DNA of 64,000 bases from Croceibacterium xixiisoli (GTDB taxonomy: Bacteria > Pseudomonadota > Alphaproteobacteria > Sphingomonadales > Sphingomonadaceae): NCBI RefSeq assembly GCF_009827305.1, contig NZ_WTYJ01000001.1, positions 1,364,001-1,428,000 of the forward strand, read 5' to 3'. The translations under genes were made by a program, and so were the position numbers. Numbering within the stretch: the first letter of the stretch is position 1; every line of letters begins with the position of its first letter. Below the pieces are notes generated by a model that ran no database searches, was not told the origin of the DNA, and saw nothing but the letters and a program-made list of their open reading frames with translations. Shown here piece by piece: positions 19,651 through 28,277 of the stretch.

Positions 19651-19685
19651 AAAGGCCGGCGGAGCGATCCGCCGGCCTTTTTGTT
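19651..19685. terminator. Bidirectional intrinsic terminator after secF
   Basis: Stem AAAGGCCGGCGGA / TCCGCCGGCCTTT around a GCGA loop (19651-19680), followed by TTGTTT and preceded by ACAC and an A-run. It serves secF and probably the convergent glycosyltransferase gene. Confidence 0.92.
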
Positions 19686-19719
19686 TGTGGAGAAAGTGTG
19701 GAGATAATCCTACGCCCTC

Positions 19720-20901
19720 TCACCTGTTCGTCAGACCCTCATAATATTCCGCCAGTGCCGCGCCATTGGCCTCCCAGCTGAACGGCGCCGCCATCTCGGC
19801 CACCTCCGCTTGCGGCAGCGGATCGGCCAGCACGGCAGTCACCGCAGCGGCAATCGCATCGGCGTTGCGCGCCACGATCCGCCCGGCCTTGGGGGATATG
19901 ACCAGTTCCTTCGCGCCACCGGCATCACTGATCACCAGCGGGCATCCGCAGGCCAGCGCCTCTACCCAGGCATTGGCCAGGCCTTCGCTGGCAGAGGGGA
20001 GGACCATGGCGTTCGCGGCGGACAACACGACCGGCAGCAAATGATGATCGATCGATCCCAGGAAGTGCACCCGGTCTGCCAGACCTTTCGCCTGCGCCTG
20101 CGACACCAGCGCCTGCTTGTCCGGCCCCGCGCCGACCAGCGCCAGATGCACGCCCGGCAATTGTTCGAGTGCGGCCAGCACCAGCGCCTGGCCCTTGCGC
20201 GGGATCAACGCGCCTACAGTGGCAATCAGCGGTGCCCCGTCGGGCAGGATAAGCCCCAGGGACTGTCGCAACTGCGCCCGGCTCGCGGCGCGGTCCTGCG
20301 GATGGAAGAGCGTCCGGTCGAGCCCCGTATAATGCAGCGTGATCTTCTCGCGCGGCAGGCCGATCGCGGCCATGTCATCGGCCAGCGCTGCGCTGACGGA
20401 CAGCAATCCCGCTGCTTGCTCGGCCGCCCTGGCCATCGCGCTGCGCGCATAGCCGCGCTGCCCCCAGTGGGAGATATCGGCCCCGCGCGCCTTGATGGAC
20501 AGCGGCAAACCAAGCGCCGCGGCAATCCGCGCGGCTGCCGGACCATCGGGATAGAAGAACTGCGCATCCACCACATCGAATGGCGCTGCCGCATGCAGCC
20601 GCCTTGCCAACGGCAGCACGGCCCGCGCGATCATTGCCGGATTGATCGGTCCGCCCAGCCGCGGCACCAGCAGGAACCGCGGGCGATACACGCGCACCCC
20701 ATGTTCCACACCGTCCACGGCGGCGGCCACCAGCGGGCGATAGGGACCGGGGGCGAAGGGGGGCAGGCCGATCGGGTTGATCACCGTCACATCCCAGTCG
20801 CCCCGCGCCGCCAGCGCTTCCAGCTGGCGGGCGACGAAGGTGCCAAACCGTGGCTGATGGCTGTTGGGATAGAGCGTCGCGATCGACAGCACGCGCTTCA
20901 C
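19720..20901 (-). CDS. Glycosyltransferase family 4 (GT-B fold)
   Basis: 393 residues. The start is the GTG at 20901 (VKRVLSIATLYPNSHQPRFG), whose bases overlap the upstream regulator's stop as GTGA. A longer open frame to 21162 only repeats that gene in another phase. N-terminal half: acceptor domain with a typical GTFVARQLEALAARG start. C-terminal half: ATVGALIPRKGQALVLAAL and the EX7E signature in SEGLANAWVEALACG, which bind the nucleotide-sugar. It probably adds a sugar to an envelope or exopolysaccharide glycan. The sugar and acceptor are unknown. Its coupling to a DNA-binding protein is unusual. Confidence 0.88.
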   Translation of the reverse strand: MKRVLSIATLYPNSHQPRFGTFVARQLEALAARGDWDVTVINPIGLPPFAPGPYRPLVAAAVDGVEHGVRVYRPRFLLVPRLGGPINPAMIARAVLPLARRLHAAAPFDVVDAQFFYPDGPAAARIAAALGLPLSIKARGADISHWGQRGYARSAMARAAEQAAGLLSVSAALADDMAAIGLPREKITLHYTGLDRTLFHPQDRAASRAQLRQSLGLILPDGAPLIATVGALIPRKGQALVLAALEQLPGVHLALVGAGPDKQALVSQAQAKGLADRVHFLGSIDHHLLPVVLSAANAMVLPSASEGLANAWVEALACGCPLVISDAGGAKELVISPKAGRIVARNADAIAAAVTAVLADPLPQAEVAEMAAPFSWEANGAALAEYYEGLTNR

Positions 20902-21470
20902 AGTGGGCGTACCAGCATTTCCGCCACCGCCAGCCAGGCCGGATTGTCGACCACGATCTGCCGTTGCCCTGTGCCCGGCGGCAGGATGCCGACCATGCTG
21001 CCCTGCCGGTCGATCAGCCGGCCGAAGGCAAAGCGTCCGCCCGGTCGTGGTACCAGCACATCGCGGTTGATCAGTCGCTGGGCCCGTTCGGGCGCCACCT
21101 GCCGCAACCACAAATGGTCGCCCGCGCGATATTCGCCCTGTGGCGCATCGACGGACAGGCACAGCAGCACGCCATCGTCGCCCAGCTGCGTCGGCAGGAT
21201 CGCATCGCGCGGGGTGGTCAGCGGCTCCGCGCCCGTGGCGGCCAGCCGGGCAACCACCTGTGGCGTGCCCGCGTCATCCCGCTTCACCAGCATCTGCGGA
21301 TCGATGCCCAACGCGGCCCCGATCCGGTTCATCCACACCAGCGACAGATTGCGCATGCCCGTTTCCAGCCGCCCTATGGTCTGTGCAGTGGTCGGCGGGC
21401 TGCAGCGTTCGGCCACTTCGGCCAGGGTCAGGCCCTTCTGCTTGCGGATGTCACGGATGCGGTTGATCAT
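20898..21470 (-). CDS. XRE-family regulator with S24-like C-terminal domain
   Basis: 190 residues. The N-terminal Cro/CI helix-turn-helix (IRDIRKQKGLTLAEVAERC...TIGRLETGMRNLS) is followed by a linker. The beta-rich C-terminal half resembles the LexA/CI peptidase fold (YRAGDHLWLRQV, NRDVLVPRPGGRFAFGRLI). The catalytic Ser-Lys pair of S24 peptidases is not seen: SVDAPQGEY stands where a DSM motif would be. Self-cleavage is therefore unlikely. Its stop overlaps the glycosyltransferase GTG start by 4 bases. A large imperfect palindrome lies 20-56 bases upstream, a candidate self-operator. Confidence 0.78.
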   Translation of the reverse strand: MINRIRDIRKQKGLTLAEVAERCSPPTTAQTIGRLETGMRNLSLVWMNRIGAALGIDPQMLVKRDDAGTPQVVARLAATGAEPLTTPRDAILPTQLGDDGVLLCLSVDAPQGEYRAGDHLWLRQVAPERAQRLINRDVLVPRPGGRFAFGRLIDRQGSMVGILPPGTGQRQIVVDNPAWLAVAEMLVRPL

Positions 21471-21489
21471 GGCGGGCCTTCTGCAGTGC

Positions 21490-21526
21490 CAGGAAACAAT
21501 AACCAGATAGGTTTATCATTTTCCTG
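21490..21526. promoter_or_regulatory. Imperfect palindrome upstream of the XRE regulator
   Basis: CAGGAAA (21490-21496) and TTTCCTG (21520-21526) form perfect outer arms. Inner AATAACC and GGTTTAT pair approximately. It is AT-rich for this genome and sits in the promoter region of the regulator/glycosyltransferase operon. Binding by the regulator is an inference. Confidence 0.5.
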
Positions 21527-21587
21527 CAATCCACGGCTTTGGCAAGCTATCCGCCTGAAAGGGCACACAACTGCCAGCCGCGTGCCA

Positions 21588-23393
21588 TTAACCCTCGACC
21601 ATTTCCGCCAGTTCCAGCCAACGTTCTTCCGCCGCATCTTTTTCCGCACGGGCGTTTTCCAGCCCCTTGTTGATCGTGGCGAACCGCTGCGGATTGCTGG
21701 TGTAGAGCGTTGGGTCGGAAAGGATTTCCTCGCCCTTGGCGATCGCTGCGTCCAGTTCGGCAATGCGCGTCGGCAGCAATTCGTAATCCCGCTGATCCTT
21801 GTAGCTCAGCTTGGTGCTCCTGGGTGGGGGCGGGGCGCTCTCGGCCTTGGCGGCCGGCTTGGCCGCCTGCCGGGCTGGCTGCCGTTCGCGCCGCTGGGCT
21901 GCCCAGTCTTCATAACCGCCAGCCACCACATCCACCGTGCCGCTGCCGTCCAGCCCCAGCGTGATGGTCACGGTGCGGTCCAGGAAGTCGCGGTCGTGGC
22001 TCACGATCAGCACCGTGCCATCGTAATCGGCGATTACTTCCTGCAACAGGTCGAGCGTTTCTAGATCCAGATCATTGGTCGGTTCGTCCAGCACCAGCAA
22101 ATTGGATGTGCGGGCGAATTCGCGCGCCAGCAACAGGCGCGACCTTTCCCCGCCGGACAGCGTGCCAATGCGCGCCTCCACCAGCGATGGATCGAACAGA
22201 AAGTCCTTCAGATAGGCCTGAATATGTTTGCGCACCCCGCGCACATCGATCCAGTCGCCACCTTCGGCGACGATATCGCGCACCCGCTTTTCGGGGGAGA
22301 GCAGGCTGCGCTGCTGGTCGATCATCACGCCGGAAAGGGTCTTGGCCAACGTGACGCTGCCCTCATCCGGCTCCAGTTCCCCGGTCAGCAGCTTGAGCAG
22401 GGTGGTTTTCCCCGCGCCGTTCGAACCGACGATCCCGATCCGGTCGCGCCGCTGGATCCGCAGGGAAAAATTGCGGATGATCGTGCGGGCTTCCTCTCCG
22501 CTGCCATAACGCTTGGTCACGCCCTCGGCCACGATCACGGCCTTGGTCTTCACATCGTCACTGGCCAGCTTCAGCTTGGCCGTGCCGGCGGGCCCGACCA
22601 TGGATGCCCGCTGGGCGCGCATCTGATACAGTTTTTCCAGCCGGCCCTGGTTGCGCTTGCGTCGGGCAGTCACGCCGCGTTCCAGCCAGTGGGCTTCGAT
22701 CTTCAGCTTCGCGTCCAGCTTGTCGGCAGCGCGCGCCTCTTCAGCATAGACCTGCTCTTCCCAGGCCTCGTAACCACCGAAACCGATCTCCCGCCGGCGC
22801 ATATTGCCCCGGTCCAGCCACAGCGTCGCCCGCGTCAGCTTGGTCAGGAACGTCCGGTCATGGCTGATCACGACGAAGGCGCCCTTGTACCGGTTCAGCC
22901 AGCTTTCCAGCCAGTCGATCGCCGCCAGATCCAGATGGTTGGTCGGTTCGTCCAGCAACAGCACGTCGGGATCCTGCGCCAGCGCGCGGGCGAGCGCGGC
23001 GCGGCGCCGTTCACCACCGCTGGCACTGGCGGCCTTGCGGCTCAGGTCGATGCCCAGCTGGTCGGCAATCGATTCGACCTCATGCTGCTGCGGCGGGTGA
23101 TCGCCTGCGCCCTTGCTCGACAGGGCAAAGTCCAGCAGCGTTTCGAAGGGGGAAAAATCGGGCTCCTGCTCCAGCATCACGACATGGGTGCCGGGCTGCA
23201 CCGATCGCGTGCCTTCGTCGGCATCGACCGTGTCGCCGATCAGCTTGAGCAGGGTGGTCTTGCCGGCACCATTGCGGCCGATCAGCGCCAGGCGGTCGCG
23301 CGGGCCGATGTTGATGTCGAGATTGCGGAACAGCCAGCGGCCGCCCTGCTGGAGGCCAAGGCCTTCCCATGAAAGGATCGGTGCGTCTGCCAT
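21588..23393 (-). CDS. uup: ABC-F ATPase, Uup type
   Basis: 601 residues. Two ABC modules: Walker A GRNGAGKTT with ASGGERRRAALARAL and DEPTNHLD, then GSNGAGKTT with LSGGERSRLLLARE and DEPTNDLD. A Pro/Lys linker then leads to the C-terminal coiled coil (YKDQRDYELLPTRIAELDAA onward, about 520-601) that in Uup binds DNA or RNA structures. Uup acts on ribosomes and affects precise transposon excision in E. coli. The exact role here is not testable from sequence. The start at 23393 reads MADAPILSWEGLGL. It is divergent from the SIMPL gene. Confidence 0.88.
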   Translation of the reverse strand: MADAPILSWEGLGLQQGGRWLFRNLDINIGPRDRLALIGRNGAGKTTLLKLIGDTVDADEGTRSVQPGTHVVMLEQEPDFSPFETLLDFALSSKGAGDHPPQQHEVESIADQLGIDLSRKAASASGGERRRAALARALAQDPDVLLLDEPTNHLDLAAIDWLESWLNRYKGAFVVISHDRTFLTKLTRATLWLDRGNMRRREIGFGGYEAWEEQVYAEEARAADKLDAKLKIEAHWLERGVTARRKRNQGRLEKLYQMRAQRASMVGPAGTAKLKLASDDVKTKAVIVAEGVTKRYGSGEEARTIIRNFSLRIQRRDRIGIVGSNGAGKTTLLKLLTGELEPDEGSVTLAKTLSGVMIDQQRSLLSPEKRVRDIVAEGGDWIDVRGVRKHIQAYLKDFLFDPSLVEARIGTLSGGERSRLLLAREFARTSNLLVLDEPTNDLDLETLDLLQEVIADYDGTVLIVSHDRDFLDRTVTITLGLDGSGTVDVVAGGYEDWAAQRRERQPARQAAKPAAKAESAPPPPRSTKLSYKDQRDYELLPTRIAELDAAIAKGEEILSDPTLYTSNPQRFATINKGLENARAEKDAAEERWLELAEMVEG

Positions 23394-23506
23394 AGATGGG
23401 GCGCGTTAGGCCGCGCAAAGCTTGCAGGCAAGTAACCGGGATATTCAGCCAAGTGTAAGCCTGTCTGTTCCAATCGGGCGCAAGGATATTTCACTTGGAG
23501 GCAATT

Positions 23507-24217
23507 ATGACACGGTACGCACTGCCCTTGATCGCCATCTCCGCGCTCGCTGCGCCGGCCGCTGCGGCCGAAATCCAGATTGCCGCCACTGGTCCCGTGG
23601 TCGAACTGACGGTCAGCGAATCGGTTTCGGCCGATCCCGACATTGCCGATATCAGCGCCGGGGTGACGACCCAGGCCAGCACTGCGGTGGAAGCGATGCG
23701 CAACAATTCGACGCAGATGCGCGCCGTGATCGACCGTATCAAGGCATTGGGCGTGGCGGAACGCGATATCCAGACCACCGGGGTCAATCTCAGCTCGCAA
23801 TATGATTACGATCAGGAAGCCCGCCGTCAGGTCTTCGTCGGCTACACCGCGTCGAACCGCGTCAGCGTGAAGCTGCGCGAAACCGCCAAGGTGGGTGAAG
23901 TGCTCGACGCGCTGGTTGCTGCCGGGGCAACCGATCTGGGCGGCCCGAACTGGTCGATCAACGATCCCAAGCCGGCCCAGGCCCAGGCCCGGCGCAATGC
24001 GGTGCAGACGGCCCAGGCCCAGGCGCTCGAATATGCCCGCATGGCCGGCTATGCCAATGTCCGCCTGCTGGAAATCAATGAAACCGTCGGCACCCAGCCG
24101 CCGATGCCCTTCGTGCGCGCTCAGGCCATGGATGCAGCCAAGCTGTCCGCTCCGGTCCAGCCGGGCGTGGTGGAAGCCCAGGTGACCATCACCGTAAAGT
24201 ATGAACTGACCAAATGA
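23507..24217 (+). CDS. SIMPL domain (DUF541) periplasmic protein
   Basis: 236 residues with a signal peptide (MTRYALPLIAISALAAPAAA/A) and one SIMPL domain (about 35-235). The family shows the pattern VSADPDIADISAGVTTQASTA, RDIQTTGVNLSSQYDYDQ and a Tyr-rich middle. E. coli YggE is the reference and is linked to oxidative stress, but no enzymatic activity is known. GGAGG lies 7 bases before the ATG at 23507, which decides the start over an in-frame ATG 12 bases upstream. Confidence 0.88.
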   Translation: MTRYALPLIAISALAAPAAAAEIQIAATGPVVELTVSESVSADPDIADISAGVTTQASTAVEAMRNNSTQMRAVIDRIKALGVAERDIQTTGVNLSSQYDYDQEARRQVFVGYTASNRVSVKLRETAKVGEVLDALVAAGATDLGGPNWSINDPKPAQAQARRNAVQTAQAQALEYARMAGYANVRLLEINETVGTQPPMPFVRAQAMDAAKLSAPVQPGVVEAQVTITVKYELTK

Positions 24218-24270
24218 TCATCCGGGCCAGCTGATCGCGTGAGCGGCTGGCCGGATCGGCAATAGCCTGG

Positions 24271-24309
24271 AAAAATCGGGGCGGATCGTTGATCCGGCCC
24301 GATTTTTTT
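24271..24309 (+). terminator. Intrinsic terminator after the SIMPL gene
   Basis: Stem AATCGGG..CGGATC / GATCCG..CCCGATT with a GTT loop, followed by T7. It isolates the SIMPL gene from the PepSY operon. Confidence 0.92.
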
Positions 24310-24399
24310 GCATGCATCCCGGCTTCAGTCAGGATGAACGGCGCACGGCGGCAATATTCACATCTTGTTCAATGGCTTTGGTCTAGGCAGGTTTTTGTC

Positions 24400-24714
24400 A
24401 TGAGGATTACCACACCTTCCCTTGGCCTCTGCCTGGCCGCTGCGCTTCTACTCTCGGGTGGAACGGTTGTTCCCGCTCATGCGCAATCGCGCAATGATCA
24501 GGCCAGCGCGCGGGAGGAAATGCGCGCTGGTCGCACGCTGTCCATCCGTGAGATCGAACGCCGGATCATGCCCCGCATGCAGGGCAACGAATACCTCGGC
24601 TTTGAATATGATGGCGCGGCCAGCGCCTATCGTCTCAAATTCATCCGCGATGGTCAGGTGATCTGGGTCGATGTGGATGCGCGCACGGCCAGTATTCTGC
24701 GCGTTTCCCGCTGA
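24400..24714 (+). CDS. Exported PepSY-like protein upstream of a two-component pair
   Basis: 104 residues. A signal peptide (MRITTPSLGLCLAAALLLSG...AHA/QS) is followed by an Arg/Glu-rich helix (RTLSIREIERRIMPRM) and one PepSY-like repeat (GNEYLGFEYDGAASAYRLKF, QVIWVDVDARTASILRVSR). PepSY modules are often periplasmic sensors or inhibitors. It precedes a response regulator and kinase by 152 bases on the same strand, so a sensory role for that pair is reasonable but unproven. The start is taken at 24400 because upstream readings lack a signal peptide. Confidence 0.75.
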   Translation: MRITTPSLGLCLAAALLLSGGTVVPAHAQSRNDQASAREEMRAGRTLSIREIERRIMPRMQGNEYLGFEYDGAASAYRLKFIRDGQVIWVDVDARTASILRVSR

Positions 24715-24866
24715 TTGGCTGCCCGCGCCGGCGCAGGCCAGCGGAATTTCTCCGGAAACCGGCAGCCGTGTTGACGCGTTCATGAACAAGGCCCACATCC
24801 GGCTGGAATGGAAACTTCCGCATTTATCCGGATCATCCGGTTTGGCGGGAAGGCAGGGGATCTGAC

Positions 24867-25547
24867 ATGCGCATCCTGATCGTCGAGGACGAACCGACGC
24901 TCGGCCAGCAGCTGAAAAACACGCTGGAACAGACCGGCTATGCGGTGGATCTGTCCACCGATGGCGAAGACGGTCATTTTCTGGGCAGTTCCGAAGAATA
25001 TGATGCGGTTGTGCTCGATCTCGGCCTGCCGGAAATCGACGGGCTGACCGTGCTGGGCATGTGGCGCAAGGAAGGTCGCAATTTCCCGGTGCTTGTGCTC
25101 ACCGCGCGGGACAGCTGGTCGGACAAGGTCGCCGGGCTTGATGCTGGTGCCGATGATTATCTGGCCAAGCCGTTCCAGACCGAAGAACTCATCGCACGCC
25201 TGCGGGCGCTGATCCGCCGCGCTTCGGGCAATGCCAGCTCCGAACTGACCGCCGGTCCCGTACGGCTCGATACACGTTCCGGCCGCGTCACCCTGTCGGG
25301 CGAACCCGTCAAGCTGACGGCGCAGGAATACAAGCTGCTCAGCTATCTGATGCATCACAAGGGCAAGGTGGTCAGCCGCACCGAACTGATCGAACATATC
25401 TACGATCAGGATTTTGACCGCGATTCGAACACCATCGAAGTTTTCGTCACCCGCATTCGCAAGAAATTGGGTGCCAATGTGATATCGACGATCCGTGGCC
25501 TTGGTTACAGCCTCGACGACCCCGACGATCCATCCCGCGGTGAATGA
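24867..25547 (+). CDS. OmpR/PhoP family response regulator
   Basis: 226 residues. Receiver domain 1-115 with acidic pocket Glu7/Asp8, phosphoacceptor Asp51 in VVLDLGLPEIDG, Thr in LTARD and Lys in YLAKPF. The C-terminal winged-helix effector domain (LTAQEYKLLSYLMHHKGKVV, IEVFVTRIRKKLG) follows. AGGGGA precedes the start. It overlaps the kinase start by 8 bases, so the two are made together. Its targets are unknown. The PepSY gene just upstream is a likely one. Confidence 0.95.
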   Translation: MRILIVEDEPTLGQQLKNTLEQTGYAVDLSTDGEDGHFLGSSEEYDAVVLDLGLPEIDGLTVLGMWRKEGRNFPVLVLTARDSWSDKVAGLDAGADDYLAKPFQTEELIARLRALIRRASGNASSELTAGPVRLDTRSGRVTLSGEPVKLTAQEYKLLSYLMHHKGKVVSRTELIEHIYDQDFDRDSNTIEVFVTRIRKKLGANVISTIRGLGYSLDDPDDPSRGE

Positions 25548-26967
25548 TCCATCCGCGCAGGGTCAGCCTGGCCAAGGGCCAGCGCTGTCTGCGTCCGATG
25601 GCGTAGGCACCGGCGTGGAGACGGTCCCCCATACCGGCAGCCTTGCCCGGCGCATGATCCTGATTGCGGCCGGCTGGATCACCATGCTCCTTTTGCTGGG
25701 CGGAGTGGGGCTCGACCGAACGCTCAACGCCCTGGTCACCAGTCAGTTTGATGAACAGCTCGATTATCTGCTGACCGCCATGATCGGCTCGGCTGAAATC
25801 GGGCCGGAGGGGGAGGTGTATTTCAATCGCCCGCTCGGCGATCAGCGTTTTCTGGAACCCAACAGCGGCCTTTATTGGCAGATCAACGGCGGCGGGCATG
25901 AACCTTGGCCCTCCCGGTCCTTGTGGGATCGTACGCTCGAAATCGATACCAGCCACGACGATGCCAAGCCGCATTTCTACAATTCACACCAGTTCGAAGG
26001 CGAATCGCTGCGTGTGGTCGAACGCTCGATCCGTCTGCCGGGCAGCGATATCCGCTGGCATTTCGTCGTCGCCGGGGCACGGGCGGGGCTGGACGAACAG
26101 ATCAGCAATATCCGCTCGATCCTGATCTGGAGCTTCGCCGTGCTTGGCATCGGCCTGTTCCTGATGGCCGTCGCGCAAACCTGGGCCGGGCTCAGCCCGC
26201 TGCGCCGGGTGCGCCGCGCAATCCAGCGGATCCGCACCGCCGGGGCCAATCGCGTCACCGATCCGCTGCCGCAGGAAGTGCAGCCGATGGTGGACGAACT
26301 GAATGCGCTGCTCGCCCATACCGAAAAACAGGCGGAAGAAGCGCGCACCCATGCCGGCAATCTGGCCCATGCGCTCAAGACGCCGCTGACGGTGCTGACC
26401 AATGCCGCCTCCGCCCATGCGGACGACTTGCCGGAGGCTGTGCTGCGTGAAGCGGCGCTGATGCGACGGCAGGTCGATCACCATCTTGCCCGTGCGCGTG
26501 CCGTGGGCCGTCGTGCTACTGGTCAGGCCCGCGCCCCTGTCATGGATAGCGCCGTTGCCGTCGAACGCGCGGTCAGCCGGCTCTATCCCGATGCCCGGCT
26601 CGACATCAGCGGGCCGGCGGGGGTCATGGTCGCGATCGAGCGGCAGGATCTGGACGAACTGCTCGGCAATCTGATCGAAAACGCCGCGAAGTATGGCGGC
26701 GGCAGCGTCTTCGTCACCGTCGACGCAGAGCCCGACGCGCCGCAATGCGTGGTCTGGGTGGAAGATGACGGCGCCGGCATTCCAGAGGCGGAACGCGTGC
26801 GCATCTTTGCGCGCGGGGCACGACTCGATACCGAAAAGCCCGGCACCGGCCTTGGTCTCGCAATCGTGCGCGATGTGGTCGAAATATACGGCGGCAGCGT
26901 GGAACTCGATGAAAGCGAGGATCTGGGCGGCCTGCTGGTCAAGATGCGGTTGCCACGCGCCGGCTGA
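25540..26967 (+). CDS. Membrane sensor histidine kinase (PhoQ-like)
   Basis: About 475 residues if the GTG at 25540, overlapping the regulator's stop, is used. Other starts are possible because no strong ribosome site is seen. It has a first membrane span (MILIAAGWITMLLLLGGVGL), a periplasmic domain of about 140 residues, a second span (ILIWSFAVLGIGLFLMAVAQ) and a HAMP-like linker. The H-box is LAHALKTPLTVL, close to the PhoQ type, and the ATPase domain is intact (NLIENAAKYGG, EDDGAGIPE, GTGLGLAIVRD). It partners the preceding OmpR-type regulator. The signal may be envelope stress or cations, by analogy only. Confidence 0.92.
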   Translation: MNDPSAQGQPGQGPALSASDGVGTGVETVPHTGSLARRMILIAAGWITMLLLLGGVGLDRTLNALVTSQFDEQLDYLLTAMIGSAEIGPEGEVYFNRPLGDQRFLEPNSGLYWQINGGGHEPWPSRSLWDRTLEIDTSHDDAKPHFYNSHQFEGESLRVVERSIRLPGSDIRWHFVVAGARAGLDEQISNIRSILIWSFAVLGIGLFLMAVAQTWAGLSPLRRVRRAIQRIRTAGANRVTDPLPQEVQPMVDELNALLAHTEKQAEEARTHAGNLAHALKTPLTVLTNAASAHADDLPEAVLREAALMRRQVDHHLARARAVGRRATGQARAPVMDSAVAVERAVSRLYPDARLDISGPAGVMVAIERQDLDELLGNLIENAAKYGGGSVFVTVDAEPDAPQCVVWVEDDGAGIPEAERVRIFARGARLDTEKPGTGLGLAIVRDVVEIYGGSVELDESEDLGGLLVKMRLPRAG

Positions 26968-27055
26968 GACTTTCCCCGGAACGATTCAGTTCAGCCCTGC
27001 GTAATACTGAATGGTAAATATGGCGACACAATGCGACATATTTCGGAGAAATGAG

Positions 27056-27784
27056 ATGTCTCTGAATTTCAGACATGCTGTGCTGGCAATAGCGGCGGCA
27101 ATATCGGTTGGCGGCTGTGCAGCCTATGACGACTATGGTTATGGCCGCGGCGGTTACGCCAGCTATGGTGTGGGGACGTCACTGCCTTATTACGGGTGGT
27201 ATGATAATTTCTATTATCCCGGCGCTGGCTATTACATTTATGATCGTGGCGGTGCTCGCTATCGCTGGAACGACAACCATCGCCGTTACTGGGAAGGGCG
27301 TCGGGGCGGTCGGCCTGGGCGTGAAAACTGGGGCGGTTATCCCAACCGTCGTCCGCCGGTCTGGCGCGGCGACAATCGGCCAGACCGCAATGATCGCGAT
27401 CGTCCGCGTTGGCAAAATGGCCGCCCGGACCGCAACGATCGCGACCGGCCCGGCTGGCAGAATGGCCGCCCGGATCGCAACGATCGTGATCGTCCCGGTT
27501 GGCAGAATGGCCGGCCCGGCACCCGTCCGGATCGTGATCGTCCCGGCTGGCAGGGCAATGATCGTGGGGGCAGGGGTGATCGCGGTCCGCGCACGGAGCG
27601 GCCCCGAATTGAACGGCCAAGACAGGAATCCCGCCCGGCGCAGCCTTCGCGGCCGGTTGCCCAGCCGCAGCGTCCGTCACGCCCGGAAACGTCGCGGCCA
27701 TCACGCGGCAATCAGCCAGTCTGGCGCGGCGGCAACGGCGGTGGACGTGGGGAGGGCGGTCGTTCCCGCCCAAGCCAGCGCTGA
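27056..27784 (+). CDS. Repeat-rich basic lipoprotein, function unknown
   Basis: 242 residues. The lipobox is VGG/Cys21, so an envelope-anchored protein is predicted. After a Tyr/Gly-rich part (YGYGRGGYASYGVGTSLPYY) come three near-identical 15-residue units (RPDRNDRDRPGWQNG) and a fourth degenerate one, then a Pro/Arg/Gly-rich tail. It is intrinsically disordered in appearance and highly charged. GGAGA precedes the ATG at 27056. It resembles the RcnB-like gene at 2178 only in composition, since the RcnB domain is missing. Confidence 0.7.
   Translation: MSLNFRHAVLAIAAAISVGGCAAYDDYGYGRGGYASYGVGTSLPYYGWYDNFYYPGAGYYIYDRGGARYRWNDNHRRYWEGRRGGRPGRENWGGYPNRRPPVWRGDNRPDRNDRDRPRWQNGRPDRNDRDRPGWQNGRPDRNDRDRPGWQNGRPGTRPDRDRPGWQGNDRGGRGDRGPRTERPRIERPRQESRPAQPSRPVAQPQRPSRPETSRPSRGNQPVWRGGNGGGRGEGGRSRPSQR
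27377..27562 (+). repeat. Tandem 45-base repeat inside the lipoprotein gene
   Basis: Three 45-base units (27377-27511) coding RPDRNDRDRP(G/R)WQNG, plus a diverged fourth to 27562. The frame is preserved. Copy number is likely to vary between strains. Confidence 0.85.
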
Positions 27785-27810
27785 ACGCTCGTTACGGATA
27801 TCTTGTTGCT

Positions 27811-27843
27811 GGGGCTGGCGGTCGATCCGTCAGCCCCATTTTT
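27811..27843. terminator. Intrinsic terminator
   Basis: GGGGCTGGCGG / CCGTCAGCCCC with TCGAT loop, followed by ATTTTT. It ends the lipoprotein gene and lies between it and the convergent chorismate mutase gene. Confidence 0.88.
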
Positions 27844-27857
27844 CTGGCCGATCGCTT

Positions 27858-28154
27858 TCAGGCCTGCTGTGCTCGCTGATGATGCAGGATCACTTCCTCG
27901 ATCACGAAGCGGATGAATTTCTCGCTGAATTCGGGGTCCAGATCTGCATCTTCCGCCAGTCGCCGCAGGCGGGCGATCTGCGCTTCTTCACGGCCGGGGT
28001 CGCTCGGCGGCAGGCCAGCGCGGGCCTTGTGCTCCCCCACCGCCTGGGTGATGCGAAATCGTTCCGCCAGCATATGGATCAGCGCGGCATCGATATTGTC
28101 GATGCTCTTGCGAAAGCCACTGAGCGTGACGTCGGCCGGCGGTTGTTCTGTCAT
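27858..28154 (-). CDS. Chorismate mutase, AroQ class
   Basis: 98-residue all-helical enzyme converting chorismate to prephenate (Phe/Tyr branch). It reads like the mutase domain of PheA as a free protein: FRKSIDNIDAALIHMLAERFRIT with the first-helix Arg, VGEHKARAGLPPSDPGREE with Lys and Arg of the active site, and a final helix FVIEEVILHHQR. No signal peptide, so it is cytoplasmic. It is divergent from the polyprenyl synthase gene with about 120 bases between. Confidence 0.9.
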   Translation of the reverse strand: MTEQPPADVTLSGFRKSIDNIDAALIHMLAERFRITQAVGEHKARAGLPPSDPGREEAQIARLRRLAEDADLDPEFSEKFIRFVIEEVILHHQRAQQA

Positions 28155-28277
28155 GGTCTGGGAAGCCTGTAATTCGGACGATATTCTGCGTGCAGCCTGT
28201 GGACGGCTGCGATGCTTCTCACGCTAGCAGGGAATCCACGCTTGCCAAGCGCTTGCGGACCCGCCATTTGCGGCAAC

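Noticed and set aside
20902-21162. N-terminal extension of the glycosyltransferase
   Set aside because: It duplicates the XRE gene in another phase. The family start VKRVLSIATLYPNSH lies at the GTG that overlaps the regulator's stop.
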